Positions 10,185-59,313 of a stretch of DNA of 64,000 nucleotides are shown here, one piece after another. The stretch is from Phymorhynchus buccinoides. Taxonomy: Eukaryota; Mollusca; Gastropoda; Neogastropoda; Raphitomidae. The stretch lies in the NCBI GenBank assembly GCA_017654935.2, contig CM065713.1, positions 12,001,688 through 12,065,687 on the forward strand, read 5' to 3'. A model generated the notes under the pieces. It was not told the DNA's origin, searched no databases, and worked only from the letters and a program-made list of their open reading frames with translations. A program made the position numbers and the translations under genes. Numbering within the stretch: position 1 is the first letter of the stretch; the number at the start of each line of letters is the position of its first letter.

Positions 10185-12834
10185 CCGTAAAATGCGGACT
10201 ATAACTATAAGCCGCTACTTTTTTCCTCAACTTTTGGCCCATGTGGCTTATAGACTGATGCGGCACCTACCCCCCGCGTCCTTATCTGTGGATTTTTTGT
10301 CCCATTCTACATTTATCAGAATGATTACATCTGTTTCTGGCCACATTCTTCAGCCTATTTTGAGCTCAAAACTGGTTTTGGTAATCAACAGATTCCAATC
10401 TCATGATTAAAGTGTCTGAGAGCATTAAATACACATGTTATCATAGGATAATTTACATATTTGAAGAATATATGCTTCATACAATTGTGTCTGCGGCTTA
10501 TTGTCTAGTGCGTCTTATATGTGAATAAATAAATAATTTAAGGGATGCGGCTTATAGACAGGTGCGCCTTATAGTGAATAAATACCTCCTAGTTTAGTAC
10601 AATTTAAGGGACGCAGCTTATATACAGGTGCGTCTTATTTATGTGAATAAATACTCATAGTTTAGTCATGTACGGGACAAGCGCTTATATACAGGTGGCG
10701 GATTATATTGAATAAATACCCATTTTAAGTCACTTTAGGATGCCAGCATTATTACACGTGCTTCTTATTTAGTCCTCATAATTTAGTCAGGGACGCAGTG
10801 CTTACTATTTAGTCAGGTGCATGTCTTATATACAGTGCTTCTTATAAATAAATCCTCATATTTAGTCAATTTAAGGGACGCGGCTTATATACAGGTGCGT
10901 CTTATATGTGAATAAATACCCCATATTATTAGTCAATTTAAGGGATGCACTTATATACAGGTGCGTCTTATATGTGAATAAATACCCCATATTTAGTCAA
11001 TTTAAGGGATTATATACAGGTGCGTCTTATAGTGAAATAAATACCCCTCCTATTTACACAGGTTAAGCGATGCATCTTATATACAGGTGCGTCTTATAAT
11101 GTGAATAAATACCTCATATTTAGATCAATTTAAAGGGATGCAGCTTATATACAGGTGCGTCTTATATGTGAATAAATACCCAATATTTTGTCAATTTAAG
11201 GGATGCGGCTTATAAACTGGTGCGTCTTATATGTGAATAAATACCTAATATTTTAGTCAATTTAAGGGATGCAGCTTATATACAGGTGCGTCTTATATGT
11301 GAATAAATATAATATTTAGTCAATTTAAGGATACCTTATATACAGGTGCGTCTTATATTAAGGGATACTTATATTTTTAGTCAATTTAAGGGATGCAGCT
11401 TATATACTGGTGCGTCTTATATGTGAATAAATACCTCATATTTAGTCAATTTAAGGGACGCGGCTTATATACAGGTGCGTCTTATATGTGAATAAATACC
11501 TAATATTTTGTCAATTTAAGGGACGCGGCTTATATACAGGTGCGTCTTATATGTGAATAAATACCTCATATTTAGTCAATTTAAGGGATGCGGCTTATAT
11601 ACAGGTGCGTCTTATATGTGAATAAACTACCTAATATTTAGTCAATTTAAGGGATGCGGCTTATATACAGGTGCGTCTTATATGTGAATAAATACCTCAT
11701 ATTTAGTCAATTTAAGGATGCAGCTTATATACAGGTGCGTCTTATATGTGAATAAATACCTCATATTTAGTCAATTTAAGGGATGCAGCTTATATACAGG
11801 TGCGTCTTATATGTGAATAAATACCCCATATTTAGTCAATTTAAGGGATGCAGCTTATATACAGGTGCGTCTTATATGTGAATAAATACCTCATATTTAG
11901 TCAATTTAAGGGATGCAGCTTATATACAGGTGCGGCTTATTTATGTGAACTGATGCGGCTTATATGTGAATAAATACCTAATATTTAGTCAATTTAAGGG
12001 ATGCAGCTTATATACTGGTGCGGCTTATATGTGAATAAATACCTCATATTTTGTCAATTTAAGGGATGCAGCTTATATACAGGTGCGTCTTATATGTGAA
12101 TAAATACCTCATATTTAGTCAATTTAAGGGATGCGGCTTATATACAGGTGCGTCTTATATGTGAATAAATACCTAATATTTAGTCAATTTAAGGGACGCG
12201 GCTTATATACAGGTGCGTCTTATATGTGAATAAATACCCCATATTTAGTCAATTTAAGGGACGCGGCTTATATACAGGTGCGTCTTATATGTGAATAAAT
12301 ACCTAATATTTAGTCAATTTAAGGGGTGCGGCTTATATACAGGTGCGTCTTATATGTGAATAAATACCTCCATATTTAGTCAATTTAAGGGACGCGGCTT
12401 ATATACAGGTGCGTCTTATATGTGAATAAATACCCCATATTTAGTCAATTTAAGGGATGCGGCTTATATACAGGTGCGTCTTATATGTGAATAAATACCT
12501 CATATTTAGTCAATTTAAGGGACGCGGCTTATATACAGGTGCGTCTTATATGTGAATAAATACCTAATATTTAGTCAATTTAAGGGATGCGGCTTATATA
12601 CAGGTGCGTCTTATATGTGAATAAATACCTCATATTTAGTCAATTTAAGGGACGCGGCTTATATACAGGTGCGTCTTATATGTGAATAAATACCTCATAT
12701 TTAGTCAATTTAAGGGACGCGGCTTATATACAGGTGCGTCTTATATGTGAATAAATACCCCATATTTAGTCAATTTAAGGGACGCGGCTTATATACAGGT
12801 GCGTCTTATAGTCCAGTTTTTACAGCGTTGTCTT
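10185..12834. mobile_element. MITE family J inflated by a 65-bp satellite
   Basis: Left end ccgtaaaatgcggactataa after TA; right end gtcttatagtccagttttta. The element matches the ~390-bp copies at 51842-52230 and 57464-57867 in inverse orientation, except that a segment present about once there is amplified to about 36 tandem units here. Confidence 0.88.
10490..12815 (+). repeat. 65-bp satellite, about 36 copies, inside MITE J
   Basis: The unit contains gcggcttatatacaggtgcg, tcttatatgtgaataaatac and catatttagtcaatttaagg. The final ~1.3 kb is nearly uniform, with a c/t/a variant after 'aatacc' and an a/g-a/c variant at 'gggayg'. Between about 10660 and 11060 units are full of small deletions and insertions. 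Confidence 0.95.
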
Positions 12835-13165
12835 TTGGGTTGTATTGTATTTTGTAATGATTGTGTCTAATTTTTGAATGTTCGCTGCTTTCTTAGTGCT
12901 GATAATATTCAACTCTTTGGTTCATTGATTCACGTAAATATGTGGTTTGTTTTATTTCTAGTTTTATTTTTGTTTTGTTTGTCTTGCCCTGGCTTAAAGA
13001 CTCCAGGGGTCATCCCAACAGCCGAAGCACTTGAACACTATGGTACAAATACATAGTAATGAGAACATTACGTTTGTGACCGTTTTTGATTAACCCTGCC
13101 GCATGGGGCAGCCACACTCCGACTTCGGAGGATTTTAGACTGACGATGTTATGCTAGGAGCGTGT
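12835..13165. other. intron sequence, nothing recognised
   Basis: AT-rich sequence with no ORF of coding character, no inverted repeat and no second copy that I can find here. Confidence 0.45.
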
Positions 13166-14250
13166 CATGGCTTAAGACAATCCCCCTCACAGCCATGCAG
13201 AACATAACATTTTTCATGTAGCCTTGGTGTTCTGGCTTATGTCATCAACTTGTCTGACATGCAGCCTCATGCCAAGGCATAGTTTCTTGTTTTATAAGTA
13301 TAGATGTTGGGCAATGCCTGATTTACGATATTAACACACTCGGGACGAATGAGCCGGATCCGACTCATGGCTCGCACAACCGTTTAGGACAAATGGCCCG
13401 GATCCGGCTCATAAGAGTTTTCAATAGGTTTTGATTTCTGGCGTGTAACCAGCTTTCCGGTGCGACGTCATAACCCATTTTCGGTTTGCTTTGACCTTGC
13501 ATCTCTTCAAATCAACCAATCATTGCAGACTTTACATTCAGGTTTGGTTGTAGAGGGGGGTCAAAGATCGGAATGTGAAATTTTCCTTCTTTCTATGTGT
13601 TAGCTGTTTTCGTCAATAGGAGACAAACGACGATGGTATAGAATCAGATATTTTACGATCGCTTAGTGCATGGTGTTAGTAATCTTATCTGAAAATATCA
13701 GTCCATAGCTTTTCATAACTTTTTTGTGGTGATGGGTTTTCGAACCTAGTCAAATGGCCCGTCCGAAACGGTTGTAAGGGGAAGCAACTGGCCAGTGCCG
13801 AGTGAGTTAAGACAATTCCCCTCACAGCCATGCAGAACATAACACCATTTTTTTATGTAGCCTTGGCGTTCTGGCTTATGTCATCAACTGGTCTGACACA
13901 GCCTCATGCCAAGGCGTAGTTTCTAGTTTTATAAGTATAGATGTTCGGCAATGCCTGATTTACGATATTAAGACAATCCCCTCACAGCCATGCAGAACAC
14001 AACATTTTTTATGTAGCCTTGGTCATCAACTGGTCTGACACAGCCTCATGCCAAGGCGTAGTTTCTAGTTTTGCCTGATTTACAATATTAAGACAATCCC
14101 CTCACAGCCATGCAGAACATAAATTTTTTTATGTAGCCTTGGTGTTCTAGCTTATGTCATCAACTGGTCTGACACACAGCCTCGTGCCAAGGCGTAGTCT
14201 CTAGTTTTAATAAGTATAGATGTTCGGCAATGCCTGATTTACAATATTAA
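13166..14250. repeat. ~120-165 bp tandem array, four copies, interrupted
   Basis: The unit runs from agacaatccccctcacagcc through 'tagccttggtgttctggctt' to 'caatgcctgatttacgatat'. Copies start near 13170, 13810, 13972 and 14092; the third is shortened. A separate element (13335-13806) sits exactly at a unit junction. Confidence 0.9.
13335..13806. mobile_element. piggyBac-like MITE inserted in a tandem array
   Basis: Ends cacactcgggacgaatg and gccagtgccgagtgag are inverted; TTAA lies on both sides (13331-13334, 13807-13810). The neighbouring array units show the empty site gatattaagacaat at about 13964 and 14085. Internal ggcccggatccggctcat repeats are near both ends. Confidence 0.9.
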
Positions 14251-14580
14251 TTTTGCTCACACTATGGACTGTTTGTTGTTATCGTAATCAGCCTGAGGAG
14301 TTACACAGTGCTCGCACCAGCACCAGCCTCGTAAGACATAATCTTCGCACGCCCCCCCTCCCCCCCTCCTCCCAATGCATGCATTTGCAATTTTATTTAT
14401 TCATGATTTGTTTTAATCTTCATTTGAATTCTGCTTTTGTTGTTTTCTTTGAAGATTGTAATTTGTTGCTGTGTTGATCTTTTAAATTTTTTATTTTTTT
14501 TATTTTTTTCACCATGGATATGTTTTCATCATGCATTTTTTTAACGTTTTTATTGTCTTGTTATTTTTTCTTGTTCTTGG

Positions 14581-14772
14581 TTGTGTGTGTGTGTGTTGTG
14601 CGTGCGTGTGTGTGTGTGCATGCGTGCGTGCGTGTGTGTGTGTGTGCGTGCGTGTGTGCGCGCGCGTGTGTGTGTGTGTGTGCGTGTGTGTGTGCGCTTG
14701 CGACTGTGTGCATGCGCGAGTCTCTGCGTGTGTGTGTGCACGCATGCGCATGTGTGCGCACGCGCGTGTGTG

Positions 14773-14803
<31 letters not shown>

Positions 14804-14808
14804 CGTGT
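14581..14808. repeat. (tg)n/(cg)-rich microsatellite
   Basis: Alternating purine-pyrimidine tgtgtg/gcgcgc tract. All open frames over it are artefacts. Confidence 0.95.
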
Positions 14809-14984
14809 CTTAGCATTTTGGGTTGTGTATTTTTGGTTATATTCTACATTCTATTTCACTTTCCTCCCATCAGTCTCAGGGTTTTCTTCTTTTTTCGTTC
14901 TTTTCATTTGTTCATTTAATCATTCTTTCTTGCATTCTCTGTTTCATCCATTTAATCTTTTTTATTTTATTTTTTATTAATGAA

Positions 14985-15487
14985 TGAATTTTTAGGTTAT
15001 AAGGTGATTTTTTAAATTATCCAATTTCGACCTATGCGCCTAATAAACGAGGGCGCCTTATTAGTGAACAAAATCGTGAGAAGAGAGGCAACGATTGCTG
15101 TGCTCAGTACAGTCTACTGTGAGTCACAACATCGAAAGTGGTAATGAGTCGCCGATACGACGAATACTCACGTTAAAATGCTTCAAAATCCCTATTATCA
15201 TCCGAGATACCGTCCAACAGATGCCATAACCCTTCATTGGATGTAAAAAGCATCGTTGTAGAGCTTAAAATACCATAATTCTATCAGTTTTTGTGAAGAA
15301 TTGTCCAAACACAACAACAGGAAGCAGCTCAAACGGAAGTTCGATTATTTGAAAGGGGAGCCAACTCTCGTTTATGACAGCAGTAATGGCGGTCGGTAAG
15401 CGTTTACAGGACGCGTACGGGCTTCAAACTTCGACTTTCTTTTGCGAGGTGCCTTATAAACGAGGGCGCCTTTTGCTTAAATTTTTC
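14985..15487 (-). mobile_element. MITE family B, truncated by (attc)n
   Basis: In reverse orientation this matches 6929-7516 from 'ggttataaggtgatttt...' through 'ttgcgaggtgccttataaac'. It stops within 'aaatttttccagatttttct' where the attc array begins; the last ~50 bases of the element are missing. Confidence 0.82.
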
Positions 15488-15496
15488 CAGATTTTT

Positions 15497-16200
15497 CTTA
15501 TTCTTTCATTCATTCATTCTATCATTCATTCATTCTTTCTTTCATTCATTCTTTCTTTCATTAATTCATTCCATCATTCATTCATTCCATCATTCATTCA
15601 TTCTTTCATTCATTCATTCTTTCATTCTTTCATTCATTCATTCATTCATTCTTTCTTTCATTAATTCATTCTTTCTTTCATTAATTCATTCTATCATTCA
15701 TTCATTCTTTCATTCATTCACTCTTTCATTCATTCATTCATTCTTTAATTCATTCATTCTTTCATTCATTCTTTCATTCATTCTTTCTTTCATTAATTCA
15801 TTCTATTCATTCATTCATTCTTTCATTCATTCATTCATTCTTTCATTCACTCTTTCATTCATTCATTCATTCATTCATTCATTCTTTCATTCATTCATTC
15901 ATTCATTCATTCATTCATTCATTCATTCATTCATTCATTCTTTCATTCATTCATTCATTCATTCATTCTTTCATTCATTCATTCTTTCATTCACTCTTTC
16001 ATTCATTCATTCATTCATTCATTCATTCATTCATTCATTCATTCATTCATTCTTTCATTCTTTTCATTCATTCTTTCATTCATTCATTCATTCATTCATT
16101 CATTCATTCATTCTTTCATTCATTCATTCATTCATTCATTCTTCATTCATTCATTCATTCTTTCATTCATTCATTCATTCATTCTTTCATTCATTCATCT
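15497..16200 (+). repeat. (attc)n microsatellite with ttctttc variants
   Basis: About 700 bases of attcattcattc with regular ctttcattc interruptions, some forming a higher-order pattern (cattcattctttcattaatt). It starts at the broken end of a family B MITE. Confidence 0.95.
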
Positions 16201-16523
16201 TTACGTCTTTGGGTTTGCTTTGTTCTTTATTGAAATTTGAAAGTTGTTTTTTTTCTCATTTGTTTTGTGCTGTCTTCTTTTCATGCTCGCTGTTCTTCTT
16301 TCTTTCAACATTTTCATTCGTTTTTTCCTCCATTTTCTTTCTTTTATACATTTTTTTGGTATGTGTTTTGATTGTTTTTTATGTTTTTGTCTTTTGTCTT
16401 TCTTTTTCGTTTGTTTCAGATTTTAATTTTCGAAGTTTTCTTTGCTTTTTTGCTTTGTTTATTTCGCATATTGTTCATAAGTATGCTTTTGTTGAAGAGA
16501 AAAGAATGCCTTGATGACGATTT

Positions 16524-16835
<312 letters not shown>

Positions 16836-16996
16836 TTGGTTGACGAAAACTTAATCGATGAATAAGTCATAAGTCATACATGGATGCTCCTTCTTGCAGG
16901 ATGTCCTGAATTGCAGGATTTTTTTTAATTGCCTAGAGCCGGCGTCGCCGGATTATGAGAATTTGAGATGCAACGATTTTCTTACACACGCACACG

Positions 16997-17034
<38 letters not shown>

Positions 17035-17351
17035 TACAATAAAAAGGGCCTATATAAGCATTTGCTATATTCAAAGGAATGTAGCACTTGTACTAGTCTA
17101 GAGGGGTGAAAAAAGAGCAGTGACTGTGTGTGTGTGTGTGTGTGCTCTGCCCCTGCACTCCTCCGGGGCCGCCCCACATGCAGATTTTTTGAAATTTCCC
17201 AGGAGTACCCATGGTCATAAGTTTCTTTATTGCCCATAGGCGTTGTACCACTCGTATGGAAACCTCTTTTCTGCCGTGTCAAATAACAACCTATTGCTAT
17301 TCTTTCTTTTGTACCATTGTGTTTATCTTTGAAAGACAAACTTGAAGCTTT

Positions 17352-17850
17352 TTGGCTCACTCGTGTTAACACGAAGTGAGTCTATAATAATCGATGGCTT
17401 GGAGTCAAAGCGGACTATCTTTAGATAGTCCATTGACATATTATTGAACTTATTGCGAAAACTAATAACTTGTATAAAAAAAAAACTGCAGAAATATAAA
17501 AAGCGAAACCCCCTTTTTTATATTTCTGCAGTCATTGTTTGATACAAGTTATAAGTTTTTGTAATAAGTCCAATAATACGTCACTGGACTATCTAAAGAT
17601 AGTTCGTTTTGACTCCAAGCCATCAGTATGATAGTTGTTAGGTTGTGTGTCTCTGTGTGTGTGTGTGCGTATGTGTGTGTTGCGTCCGTGGTCTAATCTC
17701 CAAACTTTAACGTTGGCATTTTCTCGGGAAATAGAAGGCATACATTGTTCAAACTTTGCACACATATAGATGTCTATGCAAGCTTTCAAACAATAATGAT
17801 TTGAATAATTAAATACTTAAAACAACACTGTAAACAGATAACAAACAAAG
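17352..17850 (+). mobile_element. SINE-like composite (family N) with nested MITE M
   Basis: Starts ggctcactcgtgttaacacg and continues, after a nested palindromic MITE, through 'tatgatagttgttaggttgt' and 'ctcgggaaatagaaggcata' to aaaacaacactgtaaacaga. Matches 2770-3066 on the other strand. The tRNA-like head of SINE S2 begins right after it. Confidence 0.72.
17392..17624. mobile_element. palindromic MITE family M, uninterrupted
   Basis: About 233 bp; ends cgatggcttggagtcaaa and tttgactccaagccatc. Arms also pair internally (actatctttagatagtcca with tggactatctaaagatagt; cagaaatataaaaag with its inverse), so a transcript would fold into one long hairpin. Confidence 0.87.
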
Positions 17851-18195
17851 CCTCGATAGCTCATTGGTAGAGTGTCTGTCTGTCATGCCAATGGTTCCGG
17901 GTCCGATTCTCTTCGAAGTTATGCACTTGTAACTTCCCTTAATCTGTCCCTCTCTTTGACTCTGCCTTTTCCCTTTGCTTACTGTCATCTTAATACTATC
18001 TTTCTGCCTTACTACTGGTCCATTCTCCTGCCTTTGTTTCAAGAAACTCTTGCAAAAAGATTTTGTCCAGCCGAAGTCAAACACGCTGGGCCTAACTGTT
18101 TCTTGGTTAGGCGTATGACGACAGCATGACGCATACACGGCTAACACAACGGGAAACTGTCTTGAGTGATTGACGACGACGACAAAGAAGAATAA
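17850..18195 (+). mobile_element. SINE family S, copy 2, with tRNA-like head (tail type b)
   Basis: The most complete copy: tRNA-like head (gatagctcattggtagag, ggttccgggtccgattctc), shared body (cttgtaacttcccttaatct ... ccttttccctttgcttactg), and the 'gccgaagtc...gctgggcctaactgtttctt...gcatgacgcat' tail ending in (gac/gaa)n. Confidence 0.85.
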
Positions 18196-18220
18196 GAATA
18201 CAAAGAATATCAAAGATAAT

Positions 18221-18475
18221 GCAGTGGAAAGACCTTCAAAAATCATCCAAAATGAGGTCTTATAAATGATTTTTCTCCCTTGAGCTCCTCCGAAATCGGA
18301 GTGTGTCCGCTGTACGCAGCGGGGAGACCAGTGAAAACTGAAAACCGGACACATACGTACTTTACCCATTATGGCCATATGGCCTGGGAACGCAGAAGAA
18401 GAAGAAGAATAAGGGAGGTCATTTTAATACTTACAAAGAAGGACAATGCCTCAGAGAATCAGGTTCTACTGTATT
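18221..18475. mobile_element. pogo-like MITE family C carrying a SINE piece
   Basis: Fragments of family C (cagtggaaagaccttcaaaa ... gaggtcttataaa, then gggaggtcattttaatactt ... ggttctactgta) are separated by a SINE S tail (18265-18412, ctcctccgaaatcggagtgt to (gaa)n). Confidence 0.75.
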
Positions 18476-18596
18476 GGATGATCTTTGTGTTCAGGTGGAC
18501 AGACTGCACTAAAATGAAACATGGGTTCGGGCAGTGGGTGGATGCCTCGTGCCTCCATTCGGGGAGCTTGACGACCCTGCCCCCCTCCATGAGTCT

Positions 18597-18945
18597 CTCC
18601 CCATGGGATTACTGAGGGGGGTCTTTCGTAAAAATAGTTCCCCCAAGTTCTTGAAGTTCTGTGCTTGTAACTTCGTCTAATCTGCCACTCTCTTTAACTC
18701 TGCCTTTTCCCTTTGCTTTCTATCATCTACTATCTTTCTGACTTTATTTTTTTGTCCTGCCTTTTTTCAAAACCAAAAAAAAATCTTCCAAATACATTTT
18801 TCTCCTTTGAGCTCCTCCGAAATCGGAATGTGTCGGCTGTACGCAGCGGGGAGACCAGTGAAAACTGAAAACCGGATACATACGTACCTTACCCATTATG
18901 GCCTTTTGGCCTGGGAATGTAGAAGAAGAAGAAGAAGAAGAAAAA
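18597..18945 (+). mobile_element. SINE family S, copy 4 (tail type a)
   Basis: Starts ctccccatgggattactgag, carries the shared body and the gctcctccgaaatcggaatg tail, and ends in (gaa)n at 18920-18945. Confidence 0.83.
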
Positions 18946-19049
18946 GTATGGGTAATTTCTGGAGACTGTGGAATAGACGTACATAGCAAAAAGATTATGA
19001 AGAACTTTTGAAAGATATTCGAGGGATACTGAAGGATGACATGCTTGTA

Positions 19050-20042
19050 CAGTGGAAACCCCCCCCCCCCCCCCCCCCCCCTTGTAAGACCTTAAAAAAT
19101 CATCCAAAATGAGGTCCTAAATGGGAGGGAGTTGTATAAGGGAGGTAATTTTAAGGCCTTAAAAAATCATCCAAGAATGAGGTCTTAAAAGGGAGGGAGT
19201 CTTGTAAGGGAGGTAATTTTAATTCTTACAAAGAAGGGCAATGTCTCAGGAGAAATGAGGTCTTAAAAGGGAGGGAGTCTTATAAGGGAGGTAATTTTAA
19301 TTCTTACAAAGAAGGGCAATATCTCGGAGAATGAGGTCTTAGAAGGGAGGGAGTCTTATAAGGGAGGTAATTTTAATACTTACAAAGAAGGGCAATATCT
19401 CGGAGAATGAGGTCTTAGAAGGGAGGGAGTCTTATAAGGGAGGTAATTTTAATTCTTACAAAGAAGGGCAATATCTCGGAGAATGAGGTCTTATAAGGGA
19501 GGGAGTCTTATAAGGGAGGTAATTTTAATTCTTACAAAGAAGGGCAATATCTCGGAGAATGAGGTCTTAGGGGAGGGAGTCTTATAATGGGAGGTCTTAT
19601 TTTAATTCTTACAAAGAAGGGCAATATCTCGGAGAATGAGGTCTTAGAAGGGAGGGAGTCTTATAAGGGAGGTAATTTTAATTCTTACAAAGAAGGGCAA
19701 TATCTCGGAGAATGAGGTCTTAGAAGGGGTCTTAGGGGAGTCTTATAAGGGAGGTAATTTTAATTCTTACAAAGAAGGGCAATATCTCGGAGAATGAGGT
19801 CTTAGAAGGGAGGGAGTCTTATAAGGGAGGTAATTTTAATTCTTACAAAGAAGGGCAATATCTCAGAGAAGTAGGTCTTATGTGGGAGGGAGTCTTATAA
19901 TTCTTACAAAGGGAGGTAATTTTAATTCTTACAAAGAAGGGCAATATCTCGGAGAAGTAGGTCTTATAAGGGAGGGGTCTATAAGGGAGGTAATTTTAAT
20001 TCTTACAAAGGGGCAGGGAGTCTTATAAGGGAGGTTCCACTG
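19050..20042. mobile_element. pogo-like MITE family C inflated by a 77-bp array
   Basis: Left end cagtggaaaccccc after TA; right end ataagggaggttccactg. Between them lie about 11-12 tandem units of ~77 bp (ggtaattttaattcttacaa, agaagggcaatatctcggag, aatgaggtcttagaagggag). The short form of the element (58199-58360) has one unit. Confidence 0.88.
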
Positions 20043-20162
20043 TTAGTCGCAGCCAGCCAGGACAATCCCCGTGAAATCCAGTATACCACCTTACAAAATT
20101 TTGAATCTTGAAACTCAACAACAACAAAAAGATCAGGACAAATTTCCACGTTTTACTAATAA

Positions 20163-20353
20163 GGCCGTGTACACACATAAGCGGATATTCCATGCGGAAA
20201 CCCGTGCGCAATCCATAAATAAGTGAAGGAAAGAAGGGAAAAGATTTGCGCACGTGTCCGAATTTCCCCTATATGCGTAGACTTTTATCCTTCTTTCTTG
20301 CACTTATTTAGGGTTTTCCGTACGGAACTTGCGCGTCTAATGTGAACCCAGCC
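20163..20353. mobile_element. PIF/Harbinger-like MITE family D, copy 1
   Basis: Ends ggccgtgtacacacataagc and gtgaacccagcc; flanked by TAA at 20160-20162 and 20354-20356. The copy at 24246-24436 is its near-exact inverse orientation. TAA/TTA duplication is typical of PIF/Harbinger. Confidence 0.85.
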
Positions 20354-20455
20354 TAAGGATAATAGAATGATTGATGGATTGTTTGAAGAAAACTCGAGGA
20401 TAACCTTAGGATAGTGAAGGATAGCGGGAGGTAATGGGTGTGTGTGTGTTTGCAG

Positions 20456-58765
<38,310 letters not shown>

Positions 58766-58962
58766 GTGAGTTTGAGAACTACTTCTTCTTCTTCTTTTTT
58801 CCTTCATTCCGCCTCTACTCTTCTCTCTCTCTCTCCTTCTTCTCTTCAGGGCCCACGGTCAGTATGTTGACCATTCTGGCTCCTTTGGGAGAAGAAAAAA
58901 AAAAGACTGATAAATGGGGGGGGGGTCTGTTCTTTACTGAGGACATGCCTGCTTAACTAGCA

Positions 58963-59140
58963 CAGGACCGGATCACAGACTTTTGAAGGGGGGGTGCTTG
59001 AAACTTTTTGGGGTCCAGGTTCAACATTTTAAAACTGTTTTGTGGCATCTCCTGTGAGCTCAGAACAGAACTTCTTAAGAGCGTTGACAGCCGAGGGGGG
59101 GTGCTGCAGCACCCAAAGCACCCCCCCTAGATCCGGCTCT
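58963..59140. mobile_element. small element with caggaccggatc ends
   Basis: Ends caggaccggatc and gatccggctctg; ctagca is found on both sides (58957-58962, 59141-59146). Contains ggtgctgcagcacc and G/C runs. hAT-like by ends, tentatively. Confidence 0.6.
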
Positions 59141-59313
59141 GCTAGCAGACCTGTTTACTCTACTCTTTTCGAGTACAATATTTTTTGGACTATAAGGCGA
59201 TACTTTTTCCCCAGACTCAGACCCCTGCGCCTTATAATGTGATTAATAAAACAGTAAGAAAACACAATAACAACATCTGAAATTTGGGTACAATTTGGGG
59301 GATGCGCCTGATA

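Noticed and set aside
16209..16514. Membrane protein frame rich in Phe and Leu
   Set aside because: T-rich sequence beside microsatellites; composition explains the hydrophobicity.
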